Assembly: GCA_003024985.2 (NCBI GenBank)
Contig: PXIH01S0025070.1
DNA length: 12,786 nucleotides
From: Euperipatoides rowelli
Lineage: Eukaryota; Onychophora; Udeonychophora; Euonychophora; Peripatopsidae
Reading direction: 5' to 3' (one strand)
Shown here: positions 1 to 9,500 of the stretch, piece by piece
Layout of the letters: each line of letters starts with the position of its first letter
Position numbering within the stretch: the first letter of the stretch is position 1
Position numbers and translations under genes: made by a program
The notes under the pieces: model-generated
Databases searched by the model: none
Told to the model about the DNA's origin: nothing
What the model saw: the letters and a program-made list of their open reading frames with translations, nothing else

Positions 1-120
1 CCCAAGGCAAGCTGTTATAGCTTAGGGAAAAAAAATCATTTCCTTAACTGCCCTAGCCGGGATCGAACCTGTAACCCCCGACATATGTCTCAGGTTCATC
101 AAGCAGAAACCCACTCGAAA
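1..120 (-). repeat. tRNA-derived SINE-like fragment (B box on minus strand)
   Basis: On the minus strand, 69-59 reads GGTTCGATCCC, a perfect match to the RNA polymerase III B box (GGTTCGANNCC). About 46 bases upstream on that strand, near 110-116, there is an AGTGGG that resembles the second half of an A box; the rest of the A box is poor. The stem pairing around the B box is incomplete (only about three of five T-stem pairs form), so this is not an intact tRNA gene. The combination fits a decayed tRNA-derived SINE head, a common repeat class in invertebrates. The left side is cut by the window edge, so the SINE tail cannot be judged. A chance B box is the alternative. Confidence 0.45.
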
Positions 121-890
121 ACGGAACAGATACTATTGTTAACTATTTATTTCCAAAGTTTTTAATATTATCTCAAACATTCTTAGAGATTATATTTTTC
201 AATGCAAATAAACACTGTTAAATATTTATTTTCATCCTGCTTGCGTTTTGTTTCAGTTTGTTTCGAGTTTCTTTTATAAAACCCATCGACTGCAAATAAA
301 AAAAAATATTATAATCTGAATCACTGATCTGCATTCTGATTGGTCTATGCAGGAAACACTTATGGTCTGACAACCACTTATTGGAACCACGTGACATTTT
401 TCAGGCAAAATTATAGGTGTGTCGTCACTATCTGGTTTGATATTTTGATACATATTGGCATACAAGTAGAATTTTGATGTATTTATGGACTGAATATGAC
501 AAATTGATTAATTAAAAAAGCATTTTTATACAAAAATACAACTAAAGTAATGAAATTGAAATATACATTGATAAACCATTTTATTTTGTTTGCAATTTAG
601 TTAAAATATCCAGTGAGCAGATAGGCTATATTTTATTCATGTCAATATTCTACAGACATCACCAAAATATACCTAAATAAATGTCTGTTCATAGCTAGAA
701 AATGTTAAGTATGGTACATTCTTTTTTTTTCTGTTTTATTACAATCTGATGCTTTACATGGTGTACTTTCATAATAGGGATTAAGAAATGCATTTACCAA
801 TTATAATTTTGTTACTTTCAGTTTTATTTTGACTACTTACAGTAGTTATTCATAGTCAATTGCCAAAATGTATAGTACAATATTTACCCT
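121..890. other. AT-rich stretch without a recognisable gene
   Basis: I see no credible coding sequence here. The longest open stretch (minus strand, 274-465, 63 codons) has no recognisable motif, and most of it lies upstream of the transcription start that the 271-393 motifs would predict. Composition is A+T-rich with short A and T runs. The only structured part is the promoter-like motif cluster at 271-393, listed separately. Confidence 0.6.
271..393 (-). promoter_or_regulatory. Candidate minus-strand RNA polymerase II promoter (E-box, CCAAT, TATA)
   Basis: Reading the minus strand from right to left, there is a perfect E-box CACGTG at 393-388 in the context GTCACGTGG, a CCAAT core at 384-380, a full NF-Y-type box GACCAATCAG at 345-336, and a TATAAAAG at 278-271. 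The CCAAT box lies about 60 bases upstream of the TATA box, close to the classical -80/-30 layout. It predicts a start near 240-250 with transcription leaving the window at its left edge. No coding exon is visible in the remaining 240 bases. Each motif is short and the region is AT-rich, so chance TATA matches are likely; the ordered trio on one strand is what gives weight. Confidence 0.35.
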
Positions 891-894
891 TCAT

Positions 895-1439
895 TTACCA
901 ACCTGGGTCAATTTTGGACTCATGCCTTATATTTTGGATTATTTTCAAGATGAATGTGGGTTGTCACAGCTCATCTCTTGTGTAGCTGTTTATTAAGATG
1001 TTTTCAATCTAGGTACTGGAGGTGCCTATTTTTTTTGGTATTTATGATCCCTAATGAAGTGAAACGTTTCAAAAACTGGTACTTGGTCGAACATTGACCC
1101 AGCTTGGTAATATATGTAACCTTTAATGTTACTCTCATAAATTTGTTGTTGGTATTAATTGAAGTTCTACTTTTCATATTTGAAGTGAATCAGGGTACAT
1201 GCGGTGAAGAACGTCAGTATTTATATAAAATGACTTTGTTTTTGGTATTCATGATCCCTATTGAAGTGGTCCAGAAATTTGTTTTTGGTATTAATGGAAA
1301 TTATACTTTACAATTAACATTAATATAAACTAAAACAAGTATTCCAAAGACATTTACGTTACAAAATCCCTGAGAAAAATCATATTGTGAACACAGCAAC
1401 AAAAATGAACCTGGGTCTAGAATGGACCCAGGTTGGTAA
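895..1439. repeat. Mosaic of short direct and inverted repeats (decayed element)
   Basis: Three copies of a 15-base motif gacccaggttggtaa occur: inverted at 895-909, direct with one mismatch at 1096-1110, and direct at 1425-1439. A second pair of direct repeats is at 1037-1061 and 1244-1268 (23 of 25 identical), and a third, weaker pair starts at 1142 and 1279. The spacings differ (206 and 137 bases), so this is not a simple tandem duplication. The open frame at 1104-1328 (74 codons) lies across these repeats and shows no family resemblance; I regard it as chance. This is probably the remains of a small non-autonomous element, family unknown. Confidence 0.5.
1408..1434. repeat. Perfect 10-bp inverted repeat (hairpin)
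   Basis: Arms aacctgggtc (1408-1417) and gacccaggtt (1425-1434) are perfect reverse complements around a 7-base loop. The same layout, decayed, is recognisable at 901-921. It is the best-preserved part of the 895-1439 repeat mosaic. Confidence 0.75.
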
Positions 1440-1834
1440 AAGGTGTGAGACAAATAGGGTTGGTCAACATAGAGCTAAAAATAACTATTCCCTAAAAAAA
1501 AATAGCAACTAGATAAAAGTATACAACATGTTTTGATCAATCCCAAAAAATATTGTTTCCACATGAGAACCGAATGAAATATAGCAATTTTGGAGGCTTC
1601 CAATGAAATTCAAGGTTCACAGCAAATCAATGGAAGAGAATGACACACCCTGCGTATTATTTGCTGTTTATTCATAAATTAGCAATGTAAAATAATGAAG
1701 CCATGACCTCATAAGGATGGAAATTTAATGTTTACAATATTAAGAATTAAATGATTTTAGAAAAAAAATATTAGATATTCAGTAAAACTTCACATATAAT
1801 TTAAATTTTTATCTACAATCAATAATACTACAAC
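1440..1834. other. AT-rich spacer before the tandem array
   Basis: I see no gene, repeat or clear motif here beyond A/T runs. No open frame of useful length crosses it. Confidence 0.5.
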
Positions 1835-1978
1835 ATGCAGTCAAAAATTAAACATAATATTTCAGTGCTCAGATCGATCAAGTATCTTGCAAAATTCAAG
1901 TATTTTGAGTTTGAAAAACCTTATGAAATATCTAAAGAAGATAAAGCAAAATTTGCAACATATCATAAAAGAATTTAG
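1835..1978 (+). CDS. 47-codon ORF running into the first array monomer (doubtful gene)
   Basis: An ATG at 1835 opens a 47-residue frame that ends at TAG 1976-1978. Its first 27 residues lie upstream of the array. The next 20 (KPYEISKEDK... onward) are the coding-like reading of the first 68-bp monomer. The peptide is rich in Lys, Glu, Tyr and Ile and shows no signal peptide or known motif. I list it because the array's coding-like frame is continuous with a unique upstream frame starting at a Met codon, which is what one would see if the array arose from an internally repeated coding sequence. It may equally be a chance ORF in AT-rich DNA. No promoter or splice signal supports expression. Confidence 0.15.
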   Translation: MQSKIKHNISVLRSIKYLAKFKYFEFEKPYEISKEDKAKFATYHKRI

Positions 1979-4545
1979 AGAGAAAACCATATAAAATAGC
2001 TAAAGAAGATGAAGCAACATCTGTAACATATTATGAAAGAATATAGAGAGAAAACCATGTGAATTAACTAAAGAATATAAAACAAAATCTGCAACATATT
2101 ATGAAAGAATTATGTGAGAAAACCATATGAAATAGCTAAAGAAGATGATGAAAAACCTGCAAGATATAATGAAGAAATTTAGAGAGAAAAACCATATGAA
2201 CTAGCTAAAGAAGATTAATCAAAATCTGCAAAATATTATGAAGGAATATAATGAAACATCAGATGAAATAGCTAAATAAGACAAAGCAAAATCTACAGCA
2301 TATTATGAAAGAATGTAGAGAAAAAACGTGTGAAATAGCTAAAGAAGATGAAGCAAAATCTACAACATATTATGAAGGAATATAGTGAGATTATGAAATA
2401 GCTACTTAAGATGAAGCAAAATCTGCAACATATCATGAAGGACTTTAGAGAGAAAACAATATGAAATAGCTAAAGAAGATGAAGAAAAATCTGTGACATA
2501 TCATAAAGGAATTTAGAGAGAAAACCATATAAAATAACTAAAGAAGCTGAAGCAACATCTGTAACATATGAAACAATGTAGAGAGAAAACCATGTGAATT
2601 AACTGAAGAAGATAAAACAAAATCTGCAACATATTATGAAAGAATGTTGTGAGAAAACTATATGAAATAGTTAAAGACGATTAATTCAAAATCTATATCA
2701 TATTATGAAGGAATAATTGAAAAAAAAACTATATAAAATGGCTAAAGAAGACAAAGCCAAATTTGTAACATATCATAAAGGAATTTAGAGATAAAACCAT
2801 AAAGAAGATGAAGCAAAACATGCAAAATAAATATTATGAAGAAATAAAGGAAGAAAACCATATGAAATTGGTATAGAAGATGAAACCAAATTTGCAAGAT
2901 ATTATGAAGGAATATAGGGAGAAAATCATACAAAATAGATAAAGAAGATGAAGCAAAATCTGCAACATGGCATGAATGAATATAGAGAGAAAACCATATG
3001 AAATTGCTCAGTAAGCTGAAGCAAAATCTGCAATATAATAGGGAAAATGTAGAGAGAAAACCATGTGAATTAGCTAAAGAAGATAAAGCAAAATTTGCAA
3101 CATATGAAGGAATTTCGAGAGAAATCCATAAGGCATAGCTAAAGAAGTTGAAGCAAAATCTGCAACATATGAAAGAATGTTGTGAGTAAACCATGTGAAA
3201 TAGCTAAAGAAGATGAAGCAAAATCTGCAACATATCATGAAGGAATTTAATGAAAAATCCATATGGCATAGCTAAAGAAAGTTAAGCAAAATCTGCAACA
3301 TCTTATGAAATAATGTAGAGAGAAAACAATTTTAAACAGCTAAAGAAGATGAAGCAAAATATGCAACATATGAAAGAATATATAGAGAGAAAACCATGTG
3401 AAATAGCTAAAGAAGATAAATCAAAATCTGCAGCATATTGTGAAAAATGCAGAGAGAAAATAATATGAAATAGCTAAAGAAGATGAAGCAAAATATGTAA
3501 CATATGAAATAATTTATAGAGAAAAACATATGAAATAGCTAACGAAAATAAATCAAAATTTGCACCATATTTGAAAGAATATAGGGAGAAAACAATATGA
3601 AATAGCTAAAGAAGATGAAGCAAAATTTGCAACATATTATGAAGTAATATAGACAGAAAACCATATGAAAAAGCTAATGAAAATGAATTAAAATCTACAA
3701 TGTAGCATGAAGGAATGTAGAGAGAAAACCATATGAAATATCTAAAGATGATGAAGCAAAATCTGCAACTTATTATGAAAGAATGTAGATAGAAAATCAT
3801 GTGAAATAGCTAAAGAAGATGAAGCAAAATCTGAAACATATCATGAAGGAATTTAGAGAGAAAACCATATGACATAGCTAAAGAAGTTGAAGTAAAATCT
3901 GCAACATATGTAAAAATATAGGGATAAAACCATATGAAATGGCTAAAGAAGAGGAAGCAAAATATGCAACATATTATGAAGGAACATAGAAGAAAACCAT
4001 ATGAAATAGCTAAAGATGATGAATCAAAATCTGCAACATATTATGAAAGAATGTATAGAGAAACCCATCTGAAATAGCTAAAGAAGATAAAGCAAATTAT
4101 GCAACATATTGTGACCAGAATGTAGAGAGAAAACCATGTGAAATAGTTAAGAAGATGATACAAAATCTGCAACATAGTATGAAGAAATATAGAGAGAAAA
4201 TCATATGAAATAGCTAAAGAAGATGGATTTAAATATGCTACAAAGCATGAAGGAATTTAGAGATAAAACTATATAAATTGCTAAAAAAAGATGAAGCAAA
4301 ATTTGCAAGATGTTATGAAGGAATGAGAGAGAAACCATTTGAAATTGCTAAAAAATATGAAGAAAAATCTGTAACATATTATGAAGGAATATAGGGAGAA
4401 GACCATATGAAATAGCTAAAGAAGATGAAGCACAATCTGCAACAAAGCATGAATCAATGTAGAGAGAAAACCATATGAAATAGCTAAAAAAGATAAAGCA
4501 AAATCTGCAACATATTAGGAAGGACTATAGAGAGAAAATATAATT
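1905..4545. repeat. Satellite-like tandem array, 68-bp monomer, about 39 copies
   Basis: A degenerate monomer of about 68 bases repeats head to tail throughout. The recurrent blocks in order are agagagaaaaccatatg, aaatagctaaagaagatgaa, gcaaaatctgcaacatat and tatgaaggaat. Copies differ by substitutions and by 1-8-base indels; some lack the tat/cat triplet after acatat, and a few are shortened. The plus strand is strongly purine-rich and C-poor. Divergence between copies suggests an old array rather than a recent expansion. The minus strand stays open for long stretches (for example 2742-3194, 150 codons) only because the repeat has few stop triplets on that strand. Flanks are single-copy-looking AT-rich DNA. 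It is best described as a minisatellite or satellite block. Confidence 0.95.
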
Positions 4546-4760
4546 CACACTGAAGACTACACATGGGAAATACAACTGTGCTCAAATTTTATTATTTCCT
4601 CACCCCACTCTCACATCCCTACAAGATGACATGTCAATGTTTCTCCATTGATGGACAAATTGCCTCTTGAGTCAAACTTTGCTTATCAAAATTAAGTGTA
4701 ATTACAAAATGATCTAACATTATGATTGGATATTTTATAATACACAATAAAGTATTCATA
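4546..4760. other. Spacer after the tandem array
   Basis: Array similarity stops near 4545. This stretch is less purine-biased and contains a C-rich patch (about 4597-4620). I recognise no gene or repeat family in it. Confidence 0.5.
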
Positions 4761-4764
4761 TATC

Positions 4765-4888
4765 ACATTCAAATGGTACTTATTTACTAATGCACTTTTA
4801 GTAAAAAAAAAAAACAAAAAAAAAACATAATGTTTTTTATTTTTATTATTATTAAAGGTGTATTGGTAATTAAGTATCATTTGAATGT
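4765..4888. repeat. 36-bp imperfect inverted repeat with A/T loop
   Basis: The reverse complement of 4765-4800 matches 4853-4888 at about 31 of 36 positions, with the central core (a)agta-catttgaatgt best kept. The 52-base loop is an A run followed by a T-rich stretch that can also pair. The structure may be a small foldback/MITE-like element. Alternatively it may be an inverted duplication made when the neighbouring LINE inserted, since the right arm abuts the LINE remnant. Confidence 0.7.
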
Positions 4889-4889
4889 T

Positions 4890-5205
4890 GGTATAACAAC
4901 TACTTTTTGTGACTTGGAAGAGGATTTTAATCATTTAATATATCATTGTTCATATTTCCATGATTATAGAAGAACACTTAATATTTGGATTGGAATTAAT
5001 TTAGCAAATAATGACACTCAGTCTACTGTTTTAATTTTGTTAAGATAAAGGGATGTATTTCATATAATGCTTTATTCCAAATTTGTTATTTGGCAGTTTA
5101 TAAATATGAACATATTTAAAGATATACATTTAAGACCAATACCTTTCTTAATTAAGCAATTAACAGACTTGTATAATAATGATATGCAGTTTTTACCTGA
5201 TAATG

Positions 5206-5236
<31 letters not shown>

Positions 5237-5363
5237 AAATTGGTTAAATGGTAAATTGATTTTTTTTTTAAACTTGGACATGCTAAAAAATTCATTCAGG
5301 AATTTTTTTTATTTTTTTTTTCTTGAAATAGGGACGAGAAAAAGGAATAAGAAGGGGATCTAA
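4890..5363 (+). pseudogene. 5'-truncated, decayed LINE reverse-transcriptase 3' end
   Basis: In one plus-strand frame (codons beginning at multiples of three), 4890-5363 is open except for a TAA at 5046-5048. Around 4908-4949 it reads FCDLEEDFNHLIYHC, which fits the C-terminal zinc motif of non-LTR retrotransposon ORF2 proteins (C-x2-C...H-x4-C, followed by aromatic and Trp residues); the first Cys is Thr here. Past the stop, 5067-5190 has the hydrophobic/basic pattern typical of the last residues of such ORFs (FVIWQFINMNIF...). A T run at about 5206-5231, a second at 5261-5269 and a third near 5304-5321 interrupt the end and give artificial poly-Phe. No RT palm motif is present, so the copy is heavily 5' truncated, as LINE insertions usually are. 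The family cannot be fixed. Confidence 0.55.
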
Positions 5364-5504
5364 GAAGTCCAAGGGGGAAAAGGGGGAACAAAAATATTTA
5401 TATACATATTATTTTGTTTAAGTTATTTATGTATTTAGGCTATATATAGAACTATGCATTGTTTCTAAATATTTATAAATTGGCTTGTGTAACCTTCCCT
5501 TATT

Positions 5505-5724
5505 TTTTATCAAAAGTTTCCTGTTAGCAGGGAGGGAAATGCTGAAAATTCTAATGAATTGTGCACTTTGTGACAAGTTCTTGAATTTTGGCAAGGTGTT
5601 ACAGTAGGTATGGGCATAAGGCTTTCTGGTGGCCAGTACATACATAATCCAATATGACCACCACAGGAAAAAGGAAATAGTATATCTCAGCTTATGTTAG
5701 CAATAGATCCCTTTATAATACCAC
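5505..5724 (+). repeat. Left inverted arm
   Basis: The reverse complement of this stretch aligns with 12210-12445. Well-conserved blocks are 5564-5589 (25 of 26 identical to 12375-12400), 5622-5655 (31 of 34 with 12281-12313 plus one) and 5712-5724 (13 of 13 with 12210-12222). Block spacing is similar in the two arms (56 and 58 bases between the last two blocks), except for about 30 extra bases in the right arm after 12314. The outer part, 5523-5536, still matches 12419-12431 weakly. The minus-strand open frame at 5427-5645 is a by-product. Confidence 0.85.
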
Positions 5725-5735
5725 TTTTATTTGTT

Positions 5736-6806
5736 TGTAAGTTTGTTTAATATATATCAAAGTGATTTCTCTGTTTCAATGTCAGTTTAATACTTTGGAG
5801 ACAGCCGATTTTAAATGAGATTGTCCCTGTTGCTTAAACGTTTTGGAAGTTTAGTAAAATTTGCACTGTACTTGTACTTTTAGAGATATCATACAAAATT
5901 GTTTTATGATTTATCCTAATTAGATATACATCAGATGATATTAATATAAATAGTCTGGTTCATCAGGCAAAAATTGGGCAATATCATAATTAATAACAAT
6001 ATTTTCTTTATAATTAAAATGTTCTATATTTTACTTTTTTATGAATAATTCCATTTTAACTGATTCAAACTTGTTCATTTTCAGTACAAATATTCTTTAT
6101 AAAAATATCCCAATTAACCATAGATGTTCTGGTAAATAAAATAAAAATCCTATTTTTTTTTTAAATTTATTTAAGAATAAAGTTGATTTATCTCTAATAT
6201 CATCATTAATGATGGGTAAGTCCAAAAAATCAAATGTTCTTTCTTTTGCCTTATCATGATTTAATCCATTTTTACTCGTTAAAATATGTTCATTTTAACT
6301 ACAAATAATATTTATAATATTGTCTCGCATAGTCTTAAAGGGTATTAATGATCTCACTTTGAACATTCAGTATATAAATGTTAACATAAATCCTATCGGT
6401 TCTTTCGGTTAGTTATTTCGTATAGTTTTTTTTTTTTTTTTTTAATTTCCGATTTTACTGATATCGGGGTTTTTTTTTTCATCATCTGTTGAAATAAAAA
6501 AAAATGATCCAAAAAGAATCAAACTTATATTATAATGAATACAATTTATTAGATGATAATGGAAAGAGAAATTAAGATTACGAAAATTGTGACTAAAGTC
6601 GTCCAACGTACATGACACAATATAATATTGTTAGGACGTCACAAGATCGTTAAAGGTCATTGATATTTTTATTATTTATAATTTCTATTCATTTTATTAT
6701 AATTTATTCTATATTATCATTATTTATAATTATATATTATCGTTTCAGAACTGACTCCTTCAAGTGTCAATACTGAATACATTAAGAGGACTTGCATGTA
6801 ATCATC
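5736..6806. other. AT-rich leader between left arm and pseudogene
   Basis: I see no gene in this 1.07-kb stretch. It has long T runs (about 6427-6444 and 6470-6479), a small inverted repeat ccgat/atcgg near 6449-6467, and a perfect caatat-a-atattg palindrome near 6619-6631 followed by a GGACGTCAC (half-CRE-like) at about 6634. A TTTCAG just before 6750 could be an old 3' splice site of a 5' leader intron, but its pyrimidine tract is weak. If the candidate element is real, its promoter should be here. Confidence 0.4.
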
Positions 6807-7985
6807 ATGAGTGAAAACACCCTTTCCAATACCCTTTAGTTACAAGAAAAAACACTAATTGGACATTGTGTTGCTTGTGTCAAGAAAAATCAAATAAAAA
6901 TTTACCAATGTCCATATAAGAACCAGTGTTATCATAATGCATATCAAACCTTTTAAGATGATTTACATAATTTTGTTTAAAGTGATGTCCCTTTACCACT
7001 CATTGTTAACTTACAATGTTTAAATGCTGGCTCTGGGATCTCCAACACATTGCTGAAAAATGAAACTAAGTATCAAAATGGATGTTGTGGGCATTTGCTG
7101 CAACATAAATTGTAAATAGAAAAAAGAAAGATTCATCCAGTGTTAGTCCTAAAAAAACTAGATGGTTATAATGTGAGCCTAGATCACAAAAAGAAGCAAT
7201 ATGTCAGCTGTGACAAGTTTCAAGATGATAGTGATGAGAAAATCTAAAGAGCTTGGAGTAAAAACTGTAGCAATAATCTCTTAAAATGGGCTACAGAGTC
7301 CAATAAATGGGTGGTTCATGCACGGTTGCACACTATAATCAATGCAGAGGATACAGATGCTGGAGATGTGCATTATCACACATCCTGTTATACAAAGCTT
7401 AAGAATGGTGCCCTTGCACCATGTCTAAGGCATCAAATGACCCACCAATTCTCCTACCTGCTACACATAAGATCCCTTGGTAATAGCTCGGCTTGTAGCA
7501 TTTGTGCAATGCAATCATTCCTCTTTATGCTTGCTTACTTGATAAAACTTTATGATCATTTTCTTGACATACACAGCTCTTATTGGATTGCAAGTTATGT
7601 GCACTAGAAAAGGTTCAAATAACACCTTCTAGAGAAGCTTGGTCCTGAATGGTCTGAATACTCAAAGGGTGTTGATATTTACATCTATCATTAGACTACA
7701 GTTGGCACAGAATCAGCACAGACTGCTGACCTTCAGGTAACTGAAGATGAAGCTAAGAAAATCATTGATGTAGGTCTCATACTGTGCAGATACATCCTTT
7801 TGCAATGGAGGCATTTCAATGGATCCTTCAACTGAAATAGTTTAAATGAGCTAGTTACCAAGCCTCTTTTAACCATTCTATAGGTCCTAATCCAAGGTGC
7901 ATGGTCTATTGAAGAGAACATGGAAGAGCAGGCCGACACAAGTACAATGATCAGAGTTGTCTGCACCATATCTCAGCTGATATAG
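6807..7985 (+). pseudogene. Pseudogene part 1: N-terminal Cys/His region
   Basis: This part stays in one frame throughout, apart from a likely local double shift at about 7440-7530, where DPLVIARLVAFVQ is read one frame over. It begins MSENTLSNTL, then a stop, then HCVACVKK at 6864, a CxxC with further Cys and His (YQCP, QCYHN) that could bind zinc. LPLIVNLQCLNAGSGIS at about 6990-7040 is a conserved family block. Two similar Cys modules follow: YQNGCCGHLL (about 7071) and YHTSCYTKL (7374). HLLEKLGPEWSEYSKGVD (7623) and EDEAKKIIDVGLILCRY (7746) then lead into a FNGSF block (7815). All stops are plain TAA, TAG or TGA; the reading after each continues to look like protein, showing point decay rather than rearrangement. 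Role of the region is unknown; DNA binding is only a guess. Confidence 0.75.
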
Positions 7986-9500
7986 TAATGCTGCAAAGCC
8001 GTCTAGCAATACTCCCAATCTCTATCATAATAAGGAGTGATAACCACCCTTTCCTCTCTATATGGGACTTAAAATGTAAGCAAGTAATCACCAGAAAGGC
8101 ATCATTAGCATGTTTCATGTTTTGGGCATGGCAGTGTCTTATGACAGAGTCATAGATGTAAGGGAAACACTTGCCATGGCTGTGACAATGTGGTTTCCTA
8201 AGGATGGAGTAGTATTTCCTTCAAACATCAAATGGGGAGTCTTCACTACTGGCTTAGTGGATAACAGAGATGAGTCTGGTCACAGTAAGTTCCATTGTAA
8301 AGTCATATCCCTGACCAATCATCCAACACATGAAAACATGGGGTTGGAGCCTCCACATCTCATCATTGACCTCTAGCAAGTGCCACTATCAATCTCCTAG
8401 ATGATTTTGACATTGTTTGATACATTGAGGAATATGCTGGAGAAATCACCCTTTCATCTATTCAAAATGGTACAGCCATGCCAGCTTTTGTGGAAAATCT
8501 ATGAGTCGGGGTGCATGAATAATCATGGTTCAACCATATCCATAAGGTCCTGACTGAAAAGGATGGAAATCTTCAAGAAATGCCAGTGACCTATTCTGGG
8601 TTCATATCTCATGGCCAAGGCACATATGATGTCAAGCCAAGAGCCACACTTGGAGTATTCCCCATCTTCTATGAGACAGATTATCAATGACCATGCAGAA
8701 TCATACAATGCTTGTTGTCTAGAAGGCAATAGAGTTTGTGAATCCTGGTCAAATTTAGTTAATATAAAGTGACTGTCTTCTGTATGCTCAACAGAAAAAA
8801 AAATGTCAATTGATGTACTTTGAAAAAATTGGTGAATCAAAGATGGTGCTTCATAGGTGGCCTTCATGTTGAGATATCTCAAGAATGTGGGGGGGGGGAG
8901 CTGTTGAGTGGATCTGACTGGGATAGAATGTTCTCCCTAACCAAAATATTTACTACTGGTGTTGCATCCTCTATGATAGCTGAAAAGCATCTCAAGCATA
9001 CATGGTATGCATAGTGCATACCTGCTCACTCTTGCCTTTCTTCATATACTCAAATTGCAGGCTTATAGTGTGTACTGAGGTAAGGGCTTTGGGTCTCATG
9101 AACCCATGGATATTTGGGAGAAGTGACTCATCAGCAATGCTCCTACAATATGCTACTGGACAACAGTGAGAGACTACCTCCTCATCAACAATCGTTTTTA
9201 GGGGGGGTCAGCGATTGGGTGATTGGCCACTGACACTTAATGACTTCAATGAAATGTTTCCATGTTTTTGTGCCTTCGGACACACAAACTATGCCTACTG
9301 GATGCCAGTGTTTTTATGACACATGGCATGACTTCCTGAGAATCACCCATCAGTCCTTGAGGCTTTCATGGAGGGGAAATTTGTTGTTCAACATAGTGAA
9401 AAAGGTCTCACTTATGGCACTTGATCAGAGCCAAGAGCATAGGATCAAGTTTATTAACCCTCCAGCAGGTGCACTGGCACACTCTGAGTGCCAGTGCATC
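7986..9500 (+). pseudogene. Pseudogene part 2: central conserved domain
   Basis: This part carries the most recognisable family blocks in order: MFHVLGMAVSYDRV, GVFTTGLVDN and ISLTNHPT (8110-8330); TLGVFPIFYE (8649); AIEFVNPGQI (8726) and SDCLLYAQ; FIGGLHVEIS (8850); LLSGSDWDRM; GVASSMIAEKHLKHT (8958); LQAYSVY; ICYWTTVRDY (9149); AFGHTNYAYWMPVFL (9272); HPSVLEAFMEGKFVVQHS (9347); LMALDQSQEHR (9411). It changes frame at least six times, often next to homopolymers such as the ten-G run at 8889-8898 and the seven-G run at 9201-9207. Spaced acidic residues within conserved hydrophobic blocks (SDCLLYA, the NYAYW block where relatives have DH, and ALDQ...E) could be the remains of a DDE/RNase H-type active site. 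That is my hypothesis, not an established assignment. Confidence 0.75.

Noticed and set aside
57-120. Functional tRNA gene
   Set aside because: The B box is good, but the T-stem pairs poorly and no full cloverleaf, clear A box or acceptor stem can be formed.
1104-1328. 74-codon plus-strand ORF
   Set aside because: It overlaps the repeat mosaic, is hydrophobic and AT-driven, and shows no motif or supporting signal.
2742-3194. 150-codon open frame on the minus strand within the array
   Set aside because: It follows the tandem repeat, has the same Phe/Ser/Leu-rich phrases repeated with frame changes, and exists because the monomer lacks minus-strand stops. Similar frames recur at 3074-3262 and 3606-3800.
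1905-4545. CRISPR-like array
   Set aside because: Units are contiguous and degenerate with no unique spacers, and the genome is eukaryotic.
5072-5281. Minus-strand ORF with poly-Lys
   Set aside because: It is the complement of the T run in the LINE remnant.
6954-7247. In-frame TAA codons read as sense (recoding)
   Set aside because: The first stretch uses TAA repeatedly, but TAG and TGA also appear in the same frame farther on, and frameshifts follow. Plain decay explains all of it.
8523-8882. Minus-strand ORF of 119 codons
   Set aside because: It is the shadow of the plus-strand pseudogene's central domain; family similarity is all on the plus strand. The same applies to 7733-7969 and 10771-11040 on the minus strand.
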